A stretch of DNA of 64,000 bases from Chryseobacterium mulctrae (GCF_006175945.1 NZ_VAJL01000001.1:3171001-3235000), one strand, 5' to 3'. Numbered from the stretch's first letter, positions 9,349 to 18,374 are shown. Translations and numbers: made by a program. The notes: generated from the letters alone by a model not told the origin.

Positions 9349-9929
9349 TTCCCATACTCTTTCTTCCACTCTTCAGCAACATCGCTTAGTGTAGCATAAA
9401 AATCTTCACCATATTTTCTGGTAAGCGGAGTTTTAAGAAATTTATAAACTGGAACCTGAAGTTCTTTTCCTAAAGTACAGGCGTCGCTGCAAACACTCCA
9501 CTCATGATAATTTAAAGCTGAGAATGTAGAATAGTCGGTAACTCTGATCGGGTAGAGGTGACAAGAAATCGGTTTCTGCCAATCTACAGCCCCATCTTCG
9601 TAAGCTTTTTCGATGCCACATTTTGTAACGCCTCTTTCATCAAAAGTTACATAAGCACATTCTGCATCTTCAATCATCGGAGTCACATACATTCCGTCTG
9701 TAGGATCGGTTGTCCATGTTCCTTGCTCGTCGAGTGCTTTAATTCCGGCTTCTGTAAGATAAGGCTTTATTTTATCATAAATATTATCTAAAATCACAAG
9801 CTCGTCTTTATCTAAAGGAGCGCCTACATCACCTTCTACACAACATGCACCTTTACATTTGGTAAGGTTACAAACAAATTCTTCAGAAAAAATATCTTCA
9901 GAAATTAATTTATCGTCTATTTGAATCAT
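9345..9929 (-). CDS. DUF3109 family cysteine-rich protein
   Basis: A 194-aa soluble protein, function unknown, belonging to the widespread Bacteroidota family DUF3109. Nine cysteines are arranged as in YkgJ-like metal/iron-sulfur cluster proteins: CNLTKCKGACC near residue 20, a central CAYV and KCGIEKAYEDG, then SCHLYPIRV and VCSDAC. The start at 9929 (MIQIDDKL) is chosen over a longer ORF from 9977, because the longer form would overlap the upstream membrane-protein gene and lacks conservation. It lies 10 bp downstream of that gene, so the two are probably co-transcribed. The stop codon falls within a heptamer repeat. Confidence 0.85.
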   Translation of the reverse strand: MIQIDDKLISEDIFSEEFVCNLTKCKGACCVEGDVGAPLDKDELVILDNIYDKIKPYLTEAGIKALDEQGTWTTDPTDGMYVTPMIEDAECAYVTFDERGVTKCGIEKAYEDGAVDWQKPISCHLYPIRVTDYSTFSALNYHEWSVCSDACTLGKELQVPVYKFLKTPLTRKYGEDFYATLSDVAEEWKKEYGK

Positions 9930-9939
9930 AATCTTTTTT

Positions 9940-10845
9940 TTAAAATAAATTAAAGTGAGTTCCTGCTTTAAAAGCAATTAAACTTACAATGGTTAACCAA
10001 ACACTTGTTTCCTGCATCCAGTATTTAGGTAAGAATTTCATCATACGGCTTAAAATAATCGTTGATGGAAAAGCCAGAAGTAATAAATATTCGTAGTTCT
10101 TATTCATATAAAGAACGATGCTTATAAGCTGAGCTAAAGAAAAAACAAGTAAAAAAGTATATTTATATCTACTTACAGGGCTTTTCTTATTGTAATGGGT
10201 AAAGTGGTCATATATTGCATAGATTAGCAGTAAAGCAATTGGAATCAGTGAAAATAAGTCTGTGTAATCCGTCATCATTTCCATTTTCCCGAAAGGAATG
10301 TAATCGGTATTCCAGGAATTGAACTGAAAGAAAAACATTACTGAAAAATAACTCAGTCCAATCATGATAATTCCCAACAGAAATCTGAAAATATTTAAAC
10401 CGACTCTTTCGGAAGTAACTATCAAATGAATCAATACAAAGATCATCATCGGCCATGTTGTTGGCAAAAATATAAAGTTGAGCGCAACAATAGAACCTAC
10501 CAAAACGTACGATTTCTTTCTTACATCTTCATTGGTACTCGTTAAAAGAAGCAAAAGAAAAGAATTGGTAAGAATGGCAACTGCAATTCCGAGGTCGATA
10601 TTGCCATCGTACAGTCCGAAAATAAAAAATGTGTAGAGGAATAATGGCAAATGAGTGTGATAATTAAGATCTATTGCGTTGAAACAGAAATATCCCAATG
10701 CAATTCCTACAAAAGTAATTCCTGCAATAATCCCTTCGTAAGTATTGAAATTCAGTATGTTAAATAGTATTACTATTAAAAGCAGAAAACCAATGTACAC
10801 AGGAATTGAAAAAATATTGCTTTCTTTTGAAAGTAATCTAAACAT
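9940..10845 (-). CDS. Polytopic inner-membrane protein (DUF6427-like)
   Basis: A 301-aa protein that is almost entirely hydrophobic, with about 8-9 predicted membrane helices and short polar loops (STNEDVRKKSY, YDHFTHYNKKSPVSRYK). No catalytic motif is visible. Size, topology and its place beside a DUF3109 gene and a small divergent single-helix gene fit the flavobacterial DUF6427 family; that name is from memory of gene order and should be checked by a profile search. Function is unknown. Confidence 0.65.
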   Translation of the reverse strand: MFRLLSKESNIFSIPVYIGFLLLIVILFNILNFNTYEGIIAGITFVGIALGYFCFNAIDLNYHTHLPLFLYTFFIFGLYDGNIDLGIAVAILTNSFLLLLLTSTNEDVRKKSYVLVGSIVALNFIFLPTTWPMMIFVLIHLIVTSERVGLNIFRFLLGIIMIGLSYFSVMFFFQFNSWNTDYIPFGKMEMMTDYTDLFSLIPIALLLIYAIYDHFTHYNKKSPVSRYKYTFLLVFSLAQLISIVLYMNKNYEYLLLLAFPSTIILSRMMKFLPKYWMQETSVWLTIVSLIAFKAGTHFNLF

Positions 10846-10859
10846 TTTTTATAAATTTG
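10827..10859 (+). promoter_or_regulatory. Promoter of the small membrane protein gene
   Basis: TAAATTTG (10852-10859) with TTG at 10827-10829. The -33 region overlaps the first codons of the divergent membrane-protein gene. Confidence 0.6.
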
Positions 10860-10887
10860 TACAAAGTTAATTTAAAAAAGGAAAATA

Positions 10888-11121
10888 ATGACGTCTTTCT
10901 TTCTATTCTTAAGTGATGCATTCAAATGGGCATTTGGTTTCTACGATATTTTCGGAAACGTTTTAAACTGGATTTTGTTCGCAGTATGTTGCGTACTATT
11001 CACGTATTGGTGCTACGTTTTGGTGGTAACTCTTGGTGGAGACAAAGACAAAGAATATTATTCTCCTACAGAAGGTAAGAATCCTTACTACGATCCTGCG
11101 ATCTATAAAAAAGAAGGTTAA
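10888..11121 (+). CDS. Small single-helix membrane protein (DUF6341-like)
   Basis: A 77-aa protein with one membrane segment (about 26-50, WILFAVCCVLFTYWCYVLVV) and a charged, Tyr/Pro-rich cytoplasmic tail (KEYYSPTEGKNPYYDPAIY). It resembles the short proteins named DUF6341 in flavobacteria, some of which were once mislabelled uracil phosphoribosyltransferase. It is divergent from the polytopic membrane-protein gene with only 42 bp between starts, and has its own promoter and terminator. Function unknown. Confidence 0.7.
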   Translation: MTSFFLFLSDAFKWAFGFYDIFGNVLNWILFAVCCVLFTYWCYVLVVTLGGDKDKEYYSPTEGKNPYYDPAIYKKEG

Positions 11122-11137
11122 TTAATTGGTTATATAG

Positions 11138-11177
11138 AAAAAGACCGGTCAAAATTTTTGATCGGTCTTTTTTATTT
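11138..11177 (+). terminator. Intrinsic terminator between convergent genes
   Basis: AAAGACCG..TCAAAA / TTTTGA..CGGTCTTT stem followed by T-rich DNA; can serve the plus-strand small gene and possibly the convergent stress-protein gene. Confidence 0.85.
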
Positions 11178-11189
11178 TTTTAGTTGAAA

Positions 11190-11627
11190 CTATTCATGAA
11201 TTGGAAGAACCAGTACTGGAATTTTCGAGCTTTTCGTCAATCCTTTGGTTAAACTTCCTACAAACACATCGTAAATGCCGCTTCTTCCGTGAGAACCCAT
11301 TACAATGTAACTCGCATTTTTAAGATCAGAATATTCCAGAATAATATCTTTTGCGATACCTTGTTTCAGAATATGTTCGCAATCTACATCCTGAGCGAGA
11401 ATTCTTTGGTTAATTTTATTTAAAAGAACCAATTCTTCTCTGATTTCATTTTCTTCCACTTCCGGAAAATATTGGTATCCCATATCTCCGATTGCAAAAC
11501 CAATATCTGTTGGCGCAACATGAATAAGGCAAATCTTTCCGTTTACTTCTTTGGCAAATTTTACGGCGCCATCAACAAGCTGATCTGTTTTCTCTCCAAA
11601 ATCTACAGGTAAAATAATATTAATCAT
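11190..11627 (-). CDS. Universal stress protein (UspA family)
   Basis: A 145-aa cytoplasmic protein with a single Usp domain. It begins INIILPVDFGEK, the usual first strand and phosphate loop, and ends with the ATP-binding signature G-2X-G-9X-G-S/T in perfect form (GSHGRSGIYDVFVGS), followed by LVLPIHE. It is therefore expected to bind ATP. The insert YQYFPEVEENEIREEL is typical of Bacteroidota members. It is a single gene with no visible regulatory site. Confidence 0.93.
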   Translation of the reverse strand: MINIILPVDFGEKTDQLVDGAVKFAKEVNGKICLIHVAPTDIGFAIGDMGYQYFPEVEENEIREELVLLNKINQRILAQDVDCEHILKQGIAKDIILEYSDLKNASYIVMGSHGRSGIYDVFVGSLTKGLTKSSKIPVLVLPIHE

Positions 11628-11695
11628 AAGTTCGAATTTGTAATTTAAGTCTTCTTAAAGATATGAAAAAAACAGACCAATCTCAAATGATATTG

Positions 11696-12301
11696 TTACA
11701 TAATTCTTATATCCAAGATTTTTTCGTCTTCGAGATAAGCTTCCAAAACGTCATTTTCAGATACTTTTCCTACACCTTCCGGAGTTCCTGTGAAGATCAG
11801 ATCACCAACTCTCAATGTAAAATACTGCGAAACGAAAGCAATAATATCATCGATGCTGAAGATCATATCTTTTGAATTTCCGTTTTGTACTTTCTCTTTA
11901 TTTTTGAGAAGCGAAAAATTCAAAGATTCAAGATTATAATTTTCTTTTTTAAAGAAACTGCTCACCACTGCAGAACCATCAAAACCTTTTGCCAGTTCCC
12001 ATGGAAGACCTTTAGATTTCAGATCGCTTTGCAAATCTCTTGCAGTAAAATCGATTCCCAAACCAATCTCTTCATAATGTTTGTTAGCAGATTCTTTTTG
12101 GATGTATTTTCCTCCTTTTGAGATTTTTACCACCACTTCCAGTTCATAATGTACATCATTTGAAAATTCGGGGATGTAAAAATCGTTTCCTTTTAAAACC
12201 GCGGTGTCGGGTTTCATAAAAATCACAGGTTGATCGGGAATAGCATTTCCCAGTTCTTTTGCGTGTTCGCTGTAATTTCTTCCTATGCAGATTATCTTCA
12301 T
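11696..12301 (-). CDS. Fumarylacetoacetate hydrolase (FAH) family protein
   Basis: A 201-aa, single-domain enzyme of the FAHD1/acylpyruvase type acting on beta-diketo acids or decarboxylating oxaloacetate-like substrates. The family signatures are visible: CIGRNYSEHAKELGN at the N-terminus, the metal ligands in YELEVVVKI (Glu-x-Glu), GIDFTARDLQ, the following WELAKGFDGSA and the C-terminal GDLIFTGTPEGVG. The exact substrate cannot be told from the sequence. Isolated gene. Confidence 0.92.
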   Translation of the reverse strand: MKIICIGRNYSEHAKELGNAIPDQPVIFMKPDTAVLKGNDFYIPEFSNDVHYELEVVVKISKGGKYIQKESANKHYEEIGLGIDFTARDLQSDLKSKGLPWELAKGFDGSAVVSSFFKKENYNLESLNFSLLKNKEKVQNGNSKDMIFSIDDIIAFVSQYFTLRVGDLIFTGTPEGVGKVSENDVLEAYLEDEKILDIRIM

Positions 12302-12561
12302 AATTTATTTGTCATTGTGATGAGCGAAAAAACAATCTCAGAATCACTCATTGTTATTTATTAGTAGTATTTTTTAAGAAGCTTTTTCCCGCTTTCCGCT
12401 TTATCTTTTGTTCCGCTGCGCTGCACAAAAGGATGTCACTGCAATCGGGGCTAATAAAATTGTAGTGTTTAAAACCAAACGAGGAGTGAAACGACGTAGC
12501 GATTTCAAATATATTCTCAATCATGTCAACCTCCATCACCCAGCTTCAAACCTCCATCTTC
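12302..12561. repeat. Gene-free stretch built of dispersed intergenic repeat sequence
   Basis: A 260-bp gap holding text that does not look coding: TTGTCATTGTGATGAGCG near 12307, then CCGCTTTCCGCTTTATC (about 12390), the imperfect hairpin TTTTGTTCCGCTGCGCTGC/ACAAAA and GGGGCTAATAAAATTGTAG. The minus-strand ORF across it (12354-12539) is rejected because it has no homologue I recognise and consists of this repeat. Similar decayed blocks are, as far as I recall, scattered between genes of Chryseobacterium. Confidence 0.45.
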
Positions 12562-12960
12562 TCAATGCGTAAACTCATTCTCACAATAGTAACACACATA
12601 TCTATCACTCGAAAGCAAAGAAATTCCAAAGAAACTTGTTGATCTGTCGTCTTTGTAGATGTGATTTGAGCCACATTTAGGGCAGACAAAATCAAACTTC
12701 GGATGTTCAATCATATGTTCTACTTCAAGGGCAAACTTTTCGTTTTCTTTATAATCAGCTAAGATTTTTTCGGCGTTTTCAAAATCATCTTCAAAAACCT
12801 GTAGCTGAATTCCGCCAACAGCTTGTGAAAGCAACCAATCCGACTGAATCAGCTGTTCGTTTGCAATGAAACTGTTGATGTTGCTTTCGGCAAGAATCTG
12901 CTTGTCACGATTGGCTTCAAGTGCAGTTTCGTAAAATTTAAACTTAACTAAGTTGCTCAT
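12562..12960 (-). CDS. DUF2007-type protein with C-terminal zinc ribbon
   Basis: A 132-aa protein. Residues 1-75 match the small alpha/beta fold of DUF2007, called putative signal-transducing protein (KFYETALEANRDKQILAESNI, then GGIQLQVFEDDFENAEKIL); both the pattern and the name come from family knowledge. Residues 92-130 form a zinc ribbon with two cysteine knuckles, CPKCGSN and CYYCENEF. The role is unknown. It follows a short repeat-rich gap and is transcribed toward the FAH gene. Confidence 0.8.
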   Translation of the reverse strand: MSNLVKFKFYETALEANRDKQILAESNINSFIANEQLIQSDWLLSQAVGGIQLQVFEDDFENAEKILADYKENEKFALEVEHMIEHPKFDFVCPKCGSNHIYKDDRSTSFFGISLLSSDRYVCYYCENEFTH

Positions 12961-13021
12961 CCTTTTTTAATTTTTATAACTCAATTTTCATACTTTATAG
13001 AAAATTAAAAGATTATTAAAC

Positions 13022-13786
13022 TTAAAATTTACTTGAAAGCTGAATTTTAGTAAAAATTTTCTTGGTGTACAAAGGGAAATCAGCGTTTTGCAACCATCCG
13101 AAATATCCCAGATCTTTCTGGAAAACTTCTTTTACAACCTGACCTTTGTATTTTCCGAAAGCAAAAATTTCCTGATTTTTTGCATTGTAATGAATCATTC
13201 CGGCTAAATCAGCAAATTTATTCTGAGTAGAAAATTCACTTAACTCGGCAACTTCATTAGGAAGATCGTCGTATTTTCCAACTTGTGCATCCAAAACTTC
13301 GAACGTTGCCAATACATCAGCTTCCGCAGAATGGGCATTTTCTAAAGTTTTTCCACAGTAGAATTGGTAAGCAGCACCCAAATTTCTTGGTTCTTTTTTA
13401 TGGAAAATTGTTTGTGCATCGACTAATTTGAATTTGTTTAAATCAAAATCAAATTCTGCACGAAGTAATTCTTCAGCCAACAAAGGAACATCGAAACGGT
13501 TTGAATTAAAACCTCCCAAATCAGATCCGGAAATCATCTCAACAATTTTTGGAGCAATTTCTTTGAAAGTTGGAGCGTCTTTGATGTCTTCATCATAAAT
13601 TCCGTGGATTTCACTTGACGAAACAGGAATCGGCATTTCGGGATTTACTCTCCATGTTTTGCTTTCTCTTGAAGAATCGGGATTTACTTTTAAAATACAG
13701 ATTTCAACAATTCGGTCTTTTCCAACGTTGGTTCCTGTTGTTTCAAGATCAAATACACAAAGAGGTTTATGCAGTTTTAAGTTCAT
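13022..13786 (-). CDS. DnaQ-like 3'-5' exonuclease (DEDDh)
   Basis: A 254-aa exonuclease of the RNase T/DNA polymerase III epsilon superfamily. ExoI is VFDLETTG with Asp13 and Glu15, ExoII is FNSNRFDVPLL with its Asp, and ExoIII is HSAEADVLA with the DEDDh His and Asp. After the catalytic domain (1-175) a C-terminal module contains FAFGKYKGQVVKEV and DLGYFGWLQNADFP, the pattern of the DUF3820/ExoX C-terminal region. It probably acts in DNA repair or nucleic-acid trimming rather than as the replicative epsilon subunit. No partner gene is adjacent. Confidence 0.9.
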   Translation of the reverse strand: MNLKLHKPLCVFDLETTGTNVGKDRIVEICILKVNPDSSRESKTWRVNPEMPIPVSSSEIHGIYDEDIKDAPTFKEIAPKIVEMISGSDLGGFNSNRFDVPLLAEELLRAEFDFDLNKFKLVDAQTIFHKKEPRNLGAAYQFYCGKTLENAHSAEADVLATFEVLDAQVGKYDDLPNEVAELSEFSTQNKFADLAGMIHYNAKNQEIFAFGKYKGQVVKEVFQKDLGYFGWLQNADFPLYTKKIFTKIQLSSKF

Positions 13787-13861
13787 TTTTTATAATTTTG
13801 AGAATGTATTAATTTGAAAATAGAATCAGGATAAAACTTCCAGCTTCTATCATCCAGCTTC

Positions 13862-14575
13862 TTAATTCAGCTGTTTTTGAAATATAATTGAAATAAAAAT
13901 ATAATAAAGAATAACCATCGGGATTCCGACAATTTTAAATATCGCTAAAATAAGAATTGAGCCAATTAATAAAGTTAATTTCGGATAATTATCTTGTAGT
14001 TTCATCGATTTGAATTTCATGGCAATCATTTTAATCGGACTGATAAGGATCCAAGAAGAAATTACAGTGAAGATCAATAAAAACAATACATTTTCAAGAA
14101 GGAAACTAAAGCTTTGGATTTCTTTGAAAGCATAAAATAATCCAAAAACTAAAATTGTATTTGAAGGAGTATTTAAACCTTTAAAATAATATTTCTGTTC
14201 TTCGTCAAGGTTAAAAATTGCTAATCTCAAACAAGAGAAAAGCGTAATTAAAAACCCGAAGTATTTAATTTCAAAAGGAAGCTGTAATCCAAAAAGTTCA
14301 TTTCCGAAAGGTTCCAGCATTTTAAACATCGTCAATCCCGGGATAAAACCGAAACTTACCATATCTGCCAAAGAATCTAGCTGGGTTCCCAAATTCGAAT
14401 TGGCTTTTAATGCTCTTGCCACAAAACCATCGAAAAAATCTAAAACCAAAGACAAAATAATGCAGATTGCTGTCGTTTGGTAATCACCTAAAATCAAATG
14501 TACAGCACCAACGCAACCCGAAAAAAGATTGCCCAGTGTAATGGCGTTTGCCAGATTGTTCTTAATGAAATTCAT
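13862..14575 (-). CDS. pssA: CDP-diacylglycerol--serine O-phosphatidyltransferase
   Basis: Integral-membrane enzyme (237 aa) that makes phosphatidylserine, the precursor of phosphatidylethanolamine. The CDP-alcohol phosphotransferase signature is complete: DG-x2-AR-x8-G-x3-D-x3-D, read in DGFVARAL then LGTQLDSLAD. About 6-7 membrane segments follow the usual topology. The start MNFIKNNLANAITLGN (14575) is preferred to 14623, since the -7 promoter box lies between them at 14581-14588. If that box is used the mRNA has almost no leader. Confidence 0.93.
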   Translation of the reverse strand: MNFIKNNLANAITLGNLFSGCVGAVHLILGDYQTTAICIILSLVLDFFDGFVARALKANSNLGTQLDSLADMVSFGFIPGLTMFKMLEPFGNELFGLQLPFEIKYFGFLITLFSCLRLAIFNLDEEQKYYFKGLNTPSNTILVFGLFYAFKEIQSFSFLLENVLFLLIFTVISSWILISPIKMIAMKFKSMKLQDNYPKLTLLIGSILILAIFKIVGIPMVILYYIFISIIFQKQLN

Positions 14576-14580
14576 AGAAG

Positions 14581-14588
14581 CAAAATTA
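14581..14588 (-). promoter_or_regulatory. -7 box of pssA abutting the start codon
   Basis: Reads TAATTTTG on the minus strand, 5 bp from the pssA ATG. Confidence 0.55.
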
Positions 14589-14738
14589 CATTTTTTAAAA
14601 ATTTTAACCTTAATTAATGTCAACTAAAAATTACAATTCTATGAAATCGCTATAACTAACAGTGATAGATAAGTCAGTATATATTAGCGATTGCATATGA
14701 CCTTTAAAAAAAATAAATATCTACATATGAATTTAATG

Positions 14739-14746
14739 TAATTTTG
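14739..14746 (+). promoter_or_regulatory. -7 box of the LTA-synthase-like gene
   Basis: TAATTTTG, 43 bp before the start codon at 14790. No convincing -33 element. Confidence 0.55.
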
Positions 14747-14789
14747 CAACCGATAAATAATCGACTTTTAAAAACAATACTATTTAAAA

Positions 14790-16718
14790 ATGAAATTTTT
14801 CAAAGAATTCAGAAAAGAAGAAATCCTCGTTCTATGTTACAGGATTTTCTTGGCTTTTGTTTTTTATCAGATTGCGAGACTTTTGTTTTGGTTTTTCAAT
14901 AAAGATTTAATAAAAGTAGACAGCATTGTAGATTATCTGAGCTTGGCTTATCACGGGATTGCTTTTGATCTTACAGCGATTTTGTATGTGAATGCTTTGT
15001 TTATTTTTTTAAGTTTAATTCCTATTGTCATCAATACAAAAAGCGGATATCAAAAATTTATGATCTGGCTTTATTTTATCACCAACGGAATTGCGTATGC
15101 AATGAATTTCGGGGATTTTATTTACTATAAATTTTCTCAGGCAAGGCTTACTTCTGCAGCTTTTCAGGTAGCAAAACATGAGACGAATATTTTAAAAGTA
15201 TTCACTGCTTCTATTATAGAGCATCCATTTGTTATTATTTGGTTTGTGTTTTTAATGGCTGCATGGGTTTTTCTGTATAAAAGATTTAAAATCAATTATA
15301 AAAAACCTGTAAAGCTCATTCCTTACTTTATTTGGTCTGTGGTGACTTTGTGTATTTCTGCGGTATTAATTGTTGGCGGAATCAGAGGAGATTTCAAACA
15401 CAGCACAAGACCAATTAATTTGGTTGATGCGAATAAATTTGTAAAAACTCCGCTTCAGGGAAATTTGGTTTTGAACTCTACTTTTTCGTTTTTCAGAACC
15501 ATGGGAACCAATAATTTTAAGGAAGTTCATTTTGTCGATCAGAAATTTATTGATGAAAATATCAATACCTATAAAACATACGACAGACAGGTTCAGGATA
15601 AACCAAACATTGTGATTTTTATTGTGGAATCTTTCGGTAGAGAATATTCCGGAGCTTTTAATAAAGATAAAAACATTAAAGATTATGTTTCTTACACACC
15701 ATTTATAGACAGTTTGGCAAATGAAAGTCTTATTTTCCCTAATACTTTTGCCAACGGAAGGCAATCAATTCATGGGATGAGCAGTATTTTGGCGGGAATT
15801 CCGAGCTTGATGGATGCTTTTACGAGCTCGCCTTATTCTAATCAGAAAATTCAGTCGATTGTTTCGGTTTGTAATGATATGGGGTACGATACATCATTTT
15901 ACCACGGTGCTCCGAATGGTTCAATGGGATTTTTAGGTTTTGGAAATATTCTTGGTTTTAAACATTATTTCGGAAAAGACGAATACAATCACAATGAAGA
16001 TTTTGATGGAATGTGGGCAATCTGGGATGAACCGTTTTTACAGTATTTTGCTAAAAATGTAGGGAAGTCGACCCCTTTTATGGCAACCGTTTTTACAGCA
16101 TCTTCACACCATCCGTTTAAAATTCCTGCAAAATATAACGGGAAATTTAAAAAAGGGAACATTGAAATGCATGAACCGATGCAATACACCGATTATGCGA
16201 TTAAAGAATATTTTGAAACTGCTAAAAAACAGCCTTGGTTTAAAAATACCATTTTTGTCTTTACAGGAGATCACACCAATCAGGTGTATTATTCTGAATA
16301 CGAAAAAGCGATGAACCGTTTTGCGGTGCCGTTGATTTTTTATTCTCCAAATCCTGAATATCAATTAAAAGGAGTGAATGATGAATTGGCACAGCAAATT
16401 GATATTTATCCTACTTTGGCAGATTTAATCGGATACAATAAAAAAATAAGAAGTTGGGGTAGAAGTTTGGTAAGTGAAAAAAAATACCAGCCTTTGATTG
16501 TAAACTCAGACGGAACTTCGGAGCAGTTTATCTATGGAAATTATATTTACAGATTCGATGGTAAAAATATTATCGGAATTTATGATAAAAGCGATTTAGG
16601 TTTTCAAAACAATCTGAATGATAAAATAAAATCTCCGGAAACCGAAAAAGGAAAACAAATGGCAAAAGCATGGTATCAGGATTATATGAGCCGCGTAATC
16701 AATAGAAAATTGAATTAA
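14790..16718 (+). CDS. LTA synthase family sulfatase-like membrane protein
   Basis: A 642-aa inner-membrane protein with about five N-terminal helices (within 1-195) and a large periplasmic alkaline-phosphatase-superfamily domain. Motifs seen: NIVIFIVESFGREYSG (metal Glu), FANGRQSIHGMSSILAGIPS where Ser or Thr would serve as nucleophile, HHPFKIPAKY, and FTGDHTN with metal ligands. Gram-negative members modify membrane lipids or glycans with phosphoglycerol or phosphoethanolamine; no lipoteichoic acid is expected here, so the substrate is open. Starts behind a clear promoter box; no downstream operon partner. Confidence 0.9.
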   Translation: MKFFKEFRKEEILVLCYRIFLAFVFYQIARLLFWFFNKDLIKVDSIVDYLSLAYHGIAFDLTAILYVNALFIFLSLIPIVINTKSGYQKFMIWLYFITNGIAYAMNFGDFIYYKFSQARLTSAAFQVAKHETNILKVFTASIIEHPFVIIWFVFLMAAWVFLYKRFKINYKKPVKLIPYFIWSVVTLCISAVLIVGGIRGDFKHSTRPINLVDANKFVKTPLQGNLVLNSTFSFFRTMGTNNFKEVHFVDQKFIDENINTYKTYDRQVQDKPNIVIFIVESFGREYSGAFNKDKNIKDYVSYTPFIDSLANESLIFPNTFANGRQSIHGMSSILAGIPSLMDAFTSSPYSNQKIQSIVSVCNDMGYDTSFYHGAPNGSMGFLGFGNILGFKHYFGKDEYNHNEDFDGMWAIWDEPFLQYFAKNVGKSTPFMATVFTASSHHPFKIPAKYNGKFKKGNIEMHEPMQYTDYAIKEYFETAKKQPWFKNTIFVFTGDHTNQVYYSEYEKAMNRFAVPLIFYSPNPEYQLKGVNDELAQQIDIYPTLADLIGYNKKIRSWGRSLVSEKKYQPLIVNSDGTSEQFIYGNYIYRFDGKNIIGIYDKSDLGFQNNLNDKIKSPETEKGKQMAKAWYQDYMSRVINRKLN

Positions 16719-16863
16719 TTTTTTATTTGTTTAATTTTAAAAAATGCTCTTTCTGTTGTTATATATGCAAAGGATAATAAAAATGTTTGTGCGTTTAAAA
16801 TTTATGTCTATTTTTAACTAATTAAGAATTTAAGAATCTATAATTTAAATTAAACTCTATAAT

Positions 16864-17283
16864 ATGAAAAAATTATTAGCAACATTTGTACTTTCACTGT
16901 TCAGTGTGATGTCTTTTGCACAAATCGAAGGAAAATGGAAAACCATAGATGATGAAACAAAACAGGCAAAATCTATCGTAGAAATCTACAAAAAATCTGA
17001 CGGTAAATATTACGGAAAAGTATCTCAGTTATTGATTAAACCAGCAGATCCTAACTGTACAAGCTGTAAAGATGACAGAAAAGGGAAGCCAATTTTAGGA
17101 TTGGAAATCATCAGAGGTTTGGCAAAAGATGGCGATGAGTTTACAGGAGGTACCATTACAGATCCTAAAACAGGTAAAACTTACAAATGTACCATCACCA
17201 AAAGCGGAGATAAGCTAAATGTAAGAGGATATATGGGCGTTTCTATTTTAGGAAGAACACAGGTTTGGCAGAAAGTAAACTAA
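16864..17283 (+). CDS. DUF2147 secreted protein
   Basis: A 139-aa exported protein with a signal peptide cut after MSFAQ (residue 20). The DUF2147 pattern is clear: EGKWKTIDDETKQAKSIVEI, then GKYYGKVSQLL, a CTSC pair in DPNCTSCKDD, PILGLEIIRGL, and RGYMGVSILGRTQVW at the end. The fold is a small lipocalin-like barrel; function is unknown. It is monocistronic with a terminator. Confidence 0.9.
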   Translation: MKKLLATFVLSLFSVMSFAQIEGKWKTIDDETKQAKSIVEIYKKSDGKYYGKVSQLLIKPADPNCTSCKDDRKGKPILGLEIIRGLAKDGDEFTGGTITDPKTGKTYKCTITKSGDKLNVRGYMGVSILGRTQVWQKVN

Positions 17284-17310
17284 TCAGTTTAAAATAATAT
17301 TAAATATTAA

Positions 17311-17339
17311 GGCAACTCAGCAATGAGTTGTCTTTTTTG
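17311..17339 (+). terminator. Intrinsic terminator of the DUF2147 gene
   Basis: GGCAACTC / GAGTTGTC stem with loop AGCAAT and a T run. Confidence 0.85.
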
Positions 17340-17370
17340 TTATGTAAATAATAAAAAAACACTATTTTTG
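17337..17370 (+). promoter_or_regulatory. Promoter of pdhB
   Basis: TATTTTTG at 17363-17370, 23 bp before the ATG. The nearest TTG (17337-17339) is 23 bp upstream and overlaps the preceding terminator tail. Confidence 0.6.
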
Positions 17371-17393
17371 TACTCTAAATTTTTCAAATAAAT

Positions 17394-18374
17394 ATGGCAG
17401 AACATACTTTTCGTGAAGTGATTGCGCAGGCAATGAGTGAGGAAATGCGTAAAGACGAATCCATTTTTCTAATGGGAGAAGAGGTTGCAGAATATAATGG
17501 TGCATACAAAGCTTCTAAAGGAATGTTGGATGAGTTTGGTGCTAAGCGCGTAATCGATACACCTATCGCAGAACTTGGTTTTACAGGAATTGCTGTAGGC
17601 GCTGCAATGAATGGTAACAGACCAATTGTAGAATATATGACATTCAACTTTGCTCTTGTTGGGATCGATCAGATTATCAACAACGCAGCAAAAATCCGTC
17701 AGATGAGTGGTGGTCAGTGGAACTGCCCGATTGTTTTCCGTGGTCCTACAGCTTCTGCAGGTCAGTTGGGAGCAACACACTCTCAGGCTTTTGAAAACTG
17801 GTTCGCAAACGTTCCGGGTCTTAAAGTAGTAGTTCCTTCAAACCCTTATGATGCGAAAGGATTATTAAAAACTGCAATTCAGGATAACGATCCGGTAATT
17901 TTCATGGAATCTGAACAGATGTACGGAGACAAAATGGAAATTCCTGAAGAAGAATATTACTTACCAATAGGAAAAGCTGATATTAAAAGAGAAGGTACTG
18001 ATGTTACTTTAGTTTCTTTCGGAAAAATCATGAAATTGGCTCTTCAGGCGGCTGAAGATATGGCTAAAGAAGGTATTTCTGTAGAAGTTATCGATTTAAG
18101 AACAGTTCGTCCTTTAGATTTCGATACGGTATTAACTTCAGTAAAGAAAACAAACAGATTGGTAATTTTAGAAGAAGCTTGGCCATTTGGTTCTGTATCT
18201 TCAGAGATTACTTATATGGTACAGCAAAAAGCATTTGATTATTTGGATGCGCCAATCAAGAGAATTACTACTCCTGATGCGCCTGCTCCTTATTCATCTG
18301 CGTTATTTGCAGAATGGTTCCCTAAACTTGAAAAAGTGAAAGAGGAAATCAAAAAAGCAATGTACGTGAAATAA
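17394..18374 (+). CDS. pdhB: Pyruvate dehydrogenase E1 component, beta subunit
   Basis: A 326-aa subunit of the alpha2beta2 E1 enzyme that decarboxylates pyruvate with thiamine diphosphate. Family landmarks are MGEEVAEYNGAYKASKGM, TPIAELGFTGIAVGAAM with the Glu that activates thiamine diphosphate, GATHSQAFENWF, VVPSNPYDAKGLL and VIDLRTVRPLDFDT. Length is normal. The alpha subunit and E2/E3 genes are not adjacent, so the complex is assembled from unlinked loci in this genome. It has its own promoter and terminator. Confidence 0.95.
   Translation: MAEHTFREVIAQAMSEEMRKDESIFLMGEEVAEYNGAYKASKGMLDEFGAKRVIDTPIAELGFTGIAVGAAMNGNRPIVEYMTFNFALVGIDQIINNAAKIRQMSGGQWNCPIVFRGPTASAGQLGATHSQAFENWFANVPGLKVVVPSNPYDAKGLLKTAIQDNDPVIFMESEQMYGDKMEIPEEEYYLPIGKADIKREGTDVTLVSFGKIMKLALQAAEDMAKEGISVEVIDLRTVRPLDFDTVLTSVKKTNRLVILEEAWPFGSVSSEITYMVQQKAFDYLDAPIKRITTPDAPAPYSSALFAEWFPKLEKVKEEIKKAMYVK

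Noticed and set aside
12354-12539. 61-codon minus-strand ORF
   Set aside because: Lies wholly in repeat-like intergenic text with no recognisable protein features.
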